Assembly: GCA_002869385.1 (NCBI GenBank)
Contig: PKTB01000004.1
Location: 1 to 64,000, forward strand
DNA from: Marinilabiliales bacterium
GTDB taxonomy: Bacteria; Bacteroidota; Bacteroidia; Bacteroidales; ML635J-15
Direction: 5' to 3'
Length of the DNA stretch: 64,000 nt
The notes beneath the pieces are model-generated. The model saw only the letters and a list, made by a program, of their open reading frames with translations, was not told the origin of the DNA and did no database searches. Within the stretch, counting starts at the first letter, position 1. Every line of letters starts with the position of its first letter. Shown here piece by piece: positions 62,200-64,000 of the stretch. Both the position numbers and the translations under genes were made by a program.

Positions 62200-62224
62200 G
62201 GGGAGCTTTTGCTCCCCTTTTTTT
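62200..62224 (+). terminator. Terminator of the second adhesin module
   Basis: ggggagc and gctcccc form a 7-bp stem with a TTTT loop, followed by seven T, 10 bp after the fibre stop. Confidence 0.9.
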
Positions 62225-62267
62225 GAACTTTCGTCTAAAAAGATTGTTTTACAATTAAATAAATATC

Positions 62268-62275
62268 TATTTTTG
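62268..62275 (+). promoter_or_regulatory. Candidate -7 box abutting the next start codon
   Basis: TATTTTTG fits TAnnTTTG, with TTG at 62244-62246 as a possible -33 element (21-bp gap). The ATG at 62280 is only four bases away, so the transcript may be leaderless. Confidence 0.45.
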
Positions 62276-62279
62276 CAAT

Positions 62280-62741
62280 ATGCAATTATTAAAACACATA
62301 TTCGTTGTGTTTACCTCATTATTAACTTTAATGGGTACAAATGGTTTTATTCTTGAAAAATACTTCTGTACAGGATGTCATCAAGAAAGACAAGAGGTGC
62401 AGTTTTTTGAGTTTGGAGAGATAAATCATAATCATGAGCATTGTGAAGACTGTCACGATTCTCACCATACTTGTAATTGCCATATAGATGACCACTTAAA
62501 TAATTCTGAAATATCATATATCTCATTTGATGTTTTATTTAGTAATAGCGAGAAACCTGAAGTAAATAATACTACACAATTCACGCAGTTAAACAAGTTG
62601 TTTAAAAATATTATCCTAAATGTTGATATTGATTTCAATGAATTTGTAAAAAATAAATACTTAATAAAAATCCCCCCTATATTATTTCAAAATATTTCAA
62701 GTACAAACTTTTGTGCTACAATATCCTATTTCCGTTTATGA
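62280..62741 (+). CDS. Small Cys/His-rich exported protein (HYC_CC_PP-like)
   Basis: A 153-residue protein with an N-terminal hydrophobic segment (residues 1-22) and a dense metal-binding-like region: FCTGCHQE, then HNHEHCEDCHDSHHTCNCHIDDH (residues about 52-76). A Pro-Pro (KIPPIL) occurs near the C-terminus. The pattern resembles small proteins annotated HYC_CC_PP in Bacteroidota that lie beside TonB-dependent receptors. Binding of a transition metal in the periplasm is inferred from the Cys/His density. It is 45 bp upstream of such a receptor and probably co-transcribed. Confidence 0.72.
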   Translation: MQLLKHIFVVFTSLLTLMGTNGFILEKYFCTGCHQERQEVQFFEFGEINHNHEHCEDCHDSHHTCNCHIDDHLNNSEISYISFDVLFSNSEKPEVNNTTQFTQLNKLFKNIILNVDIDFNEFVKNKYLIKIPPILFQNISSTNFCATISYFRL

Positions 62742-62786
62742 TAAATTATGTTACAATAATTTATTAATTCATTAAATTTTATAAAA

Positions 62787-64000
62787 ATGAAAACAGTAAT
62801 TAGCATTATTGTTTTTATGCTTGTTGTTATAAATATTTCATTTGCTCAAGTAAAAGGTACTGTATATGAACAGTCAGGTGATATGAAAAAATCACCACTA
62901 TTCGGAGTAAATATTTATTGGGAAGGTACAAACCTTGGAACAACAAGTGATAAAAACGGAAATTTTAAAATAAATTCAAGTAATAGTACAAATTATCTGA
63001 TATTTAGCTTTGTTGGTTATCGTACTTACACTATACATGTTGAAGATATTTCAAAGCCTATAGAGATTGTCTTAAAAGATAGTAAAATGCTAGATGAAGT
63101 TACAATTGGAGAACGTAGTCCTGGTACTCATTACAACAGAATGGAAGTAGGAAGTGTCCAAAATATTACCGGAGAAGAGTTATGTAAGGCTGCATGCTGT
63201 AATTTATCGGAAAGCTTTGAAACAAATGCATCTGTAGATGCATCATATAGCGATGCAACAACAGGGGCAAAACAAATCAAGCTTTTAGGATTAGCTGGTA
63301 AATACGTCCAAATGATGACTGAAAACATTCCTAATCTTTATGGAGTATCGCAACCATATGCATTAGGGTACATTCCCGGTCCATGGATGGAGTCTATACA
63401 AGTTTCAAAAGGTACATCAGAAGTTATAAATGGATACGATGCTGTAACAGGACAAATAAATGTTGAATATAAGAAACCTAAGAAGTCGGACATTCTGTTT
63501 TTTAACCAATTAGTAAGTTCTGCCGGAAAAGTTGAGACAAATTTAGATGCGTCAGTAATTGTATCACCAAAGCTTAGCACAAGTATATTTGCTCACACCC
63601 AGTTTGATGTCTTAAGCATAGATGAAAACAATGATGGTTTCTCTGATATGCCATTAATAAATCAATATAATTTCTTTAACAGATGGGATTATTTTGGTAA
63701 AGATTTGACAATTAGATTTGGGGTTAAATATATAGATGAAACAAGAACAAGTGGACAACTTTCAGTGATAAACAGCGAATCACTTATTAATCCATATAAA
63801 ATTAATATCGGGACAAAACGTTTTGAAGCATTTTATAAAATGGGCTATGTCTTCCCTGAAAGAAAATATCAAAGTGTTGCTATGATTGCAAATTATGTAA
63901 ATCATGAACAAAATTCATTCTATGGATTAAATGTTTTTGATGCAAATCAGCAATCTTTATATTATAATTTAATTTGGCAATCTGCTTTCAAAGGAAATCA
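62787..64000 (+). CDS. TonB-dependent receptor, N-terminal part; runs off the window edge
   Basis: An open frame from the ATG at 62787 to the window end, with no stop. It has a signal peptide (residues 1-21), a carboxypeptidase-regulatory-like (CarbopepD_reg_2) domain (about residues 22-100, GVNIYWEGTNLGTTSDKNG), and the TonB plug (ELCKAACCNLSESFETNASVD...KQIKLLGLAGKYVQMMTENIPN). The CxxxCC in the plug (C133, C137, C138) and the upstream Cys/His-rich protein suggest metal, possibly copper, uptake. Substrate identity is inference. The barrel continues past the window. Confidence 0.85.
   Translation, partial: MKTVISIIVFMLVVINISFAQVKGTVYEQSGDMKKSPLFGVNIYWEGTNLGTTSDKNGNFKINSSNSTNYLIFSFVGYRTYTIHVEDISKPIEIVLKDSKMLDEVTIGERSPGTHYNRMEVGSVQNITGEELCKAACCNLSESFETNASVDASYSDATTGAKQIKLLGLAGKYVQMMTENIPNLYGVSQPYALGYIPGPWMESIQVSKGTSEVINGYDAVTGQINVEYKKPKKSDILFFNQLVSSAGKVETNLDASVIVSPKLSTSIFAHTQFDVLSIDENNDGFSDMPLINQYNFFNRWDYFGKDLTIRFGVKYIDETRTSGQLSVINSESLINPYKINIGTKRFEAFYKMGYVFPERKYQSVAMIANYVNHEQNSFYGLNVFDANQQSLYYNLIWQSAFKGN

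Noticed and set aside
1..64000. Reassigned genetic code with TAA read as Glu and TGA read as Gly
   Set aside because: TAA and TGA also end many genes normally, the tRNA-Glu present is standard, and missense changes of the same G:C to T:A kind occur at invariant sites, which recoding would not explain.

Overview
The window is low-GC DNA from a member of the Bacteroidota. The support is: many secreted proteins ending in type IX secretion (T9SS) sorting domains of both the type A (FPNP...) and the gliding-motility type B (CHU_C) kinds, a PorP/SprF-like barrel, SprB-type repeats, a TonB-dependent receptor with a carboxypeptidase-like N-terminus, Bacteroidota-type promoter boxes (TAnnTTTG), LPS genes (waaA, gmhA) and the dapD lysine route. 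A marine or sediment relative of the Bacteroidales/Marinilabiliales is likely, but no ribosomal marker lies in the window.

Layout. 1-3.0 kb: the 5' part of an SprB-repeat adhesin and a lipoprotein. 3.0-9.4 kb: housekeeping genes (prmC, tsaC, a GT4 glycosyltransferase, dapD, a MaoC hydratase with a CitE-like lyase, an M48 protease). 9.5-17.6 kb: an outer-membrane barrel, waaA, a B12-type ribonucleotide reductase, a DnaQ/GIY-YIG nuclease, yebC and tRNA-Glu. 17.7-32 kb: large secreted T9SS proteins, including a 1,481-codon Ig-repeat adhesin followed by a tail-fibre-like protein. 32-37.7 kb: a TPR/helix-turn-helix regulator and TPR proteins. 37.8-41.7 kb: an M16 protease and a potassium channel. 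42.2-47.3 kb: T9SS cargo, including an M6-like metalloprotease fused to a beta-helix. 47.4-53.2 kb: gmhA, mpl, a LEA-like lipoprotein, a SPOR-like protein, the transketolase N-subunit, a C69 peptidase and mntP. 53.5-62.2 kb: a second adhesin module (1,928-aa adhesin, PorP/SprF, fibre). 62.3-64 kb: a Cys/His-rich protein and a TonB-dependent receptor.

The most striking signal is not a gene. Fourteen otherwise intact genes carry nineteen in-frame stop codons and no frameshifts. Reading continues in the same frame, with conserved motifs, on both sides of every stop. Where the lost residue can be inferred it is Glu (GAA to TAA, GAG to TAG) or Gly (GGA to TGA), and two ambiguous cases fit TCA or TAC to TAA. 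All nineteen can be explained by G:C to T:A transversions. None requires the usual C-to-T nonsense changes. Intact and broken genes also carry odd residues at near-invariant positions that the same transversion explains (DapD G to C, M16 G to V, channel G to C, Mpl H to N, transketolase P to T). This points to a mutator lineage with failing 8-oxoguanine repair, or to oxidative consensus errors in the assembly, rather than to a reassigned genetic code. Genes with internal stops are listed as full-length spans of type pseudogene; whether they are dead in the cell cannot be decided from the sequence.

The two adhesin modules (24.6-29.1 kb and 53.5-62.2 kb) share the same adhesin N-terminal domain and each has a tail-fibre-like partner with the same head motif. 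They look like paralogous surface-appendage systems secreted by the T9SS and are the best candidate in the window for an uncharacterised multi-gene system.
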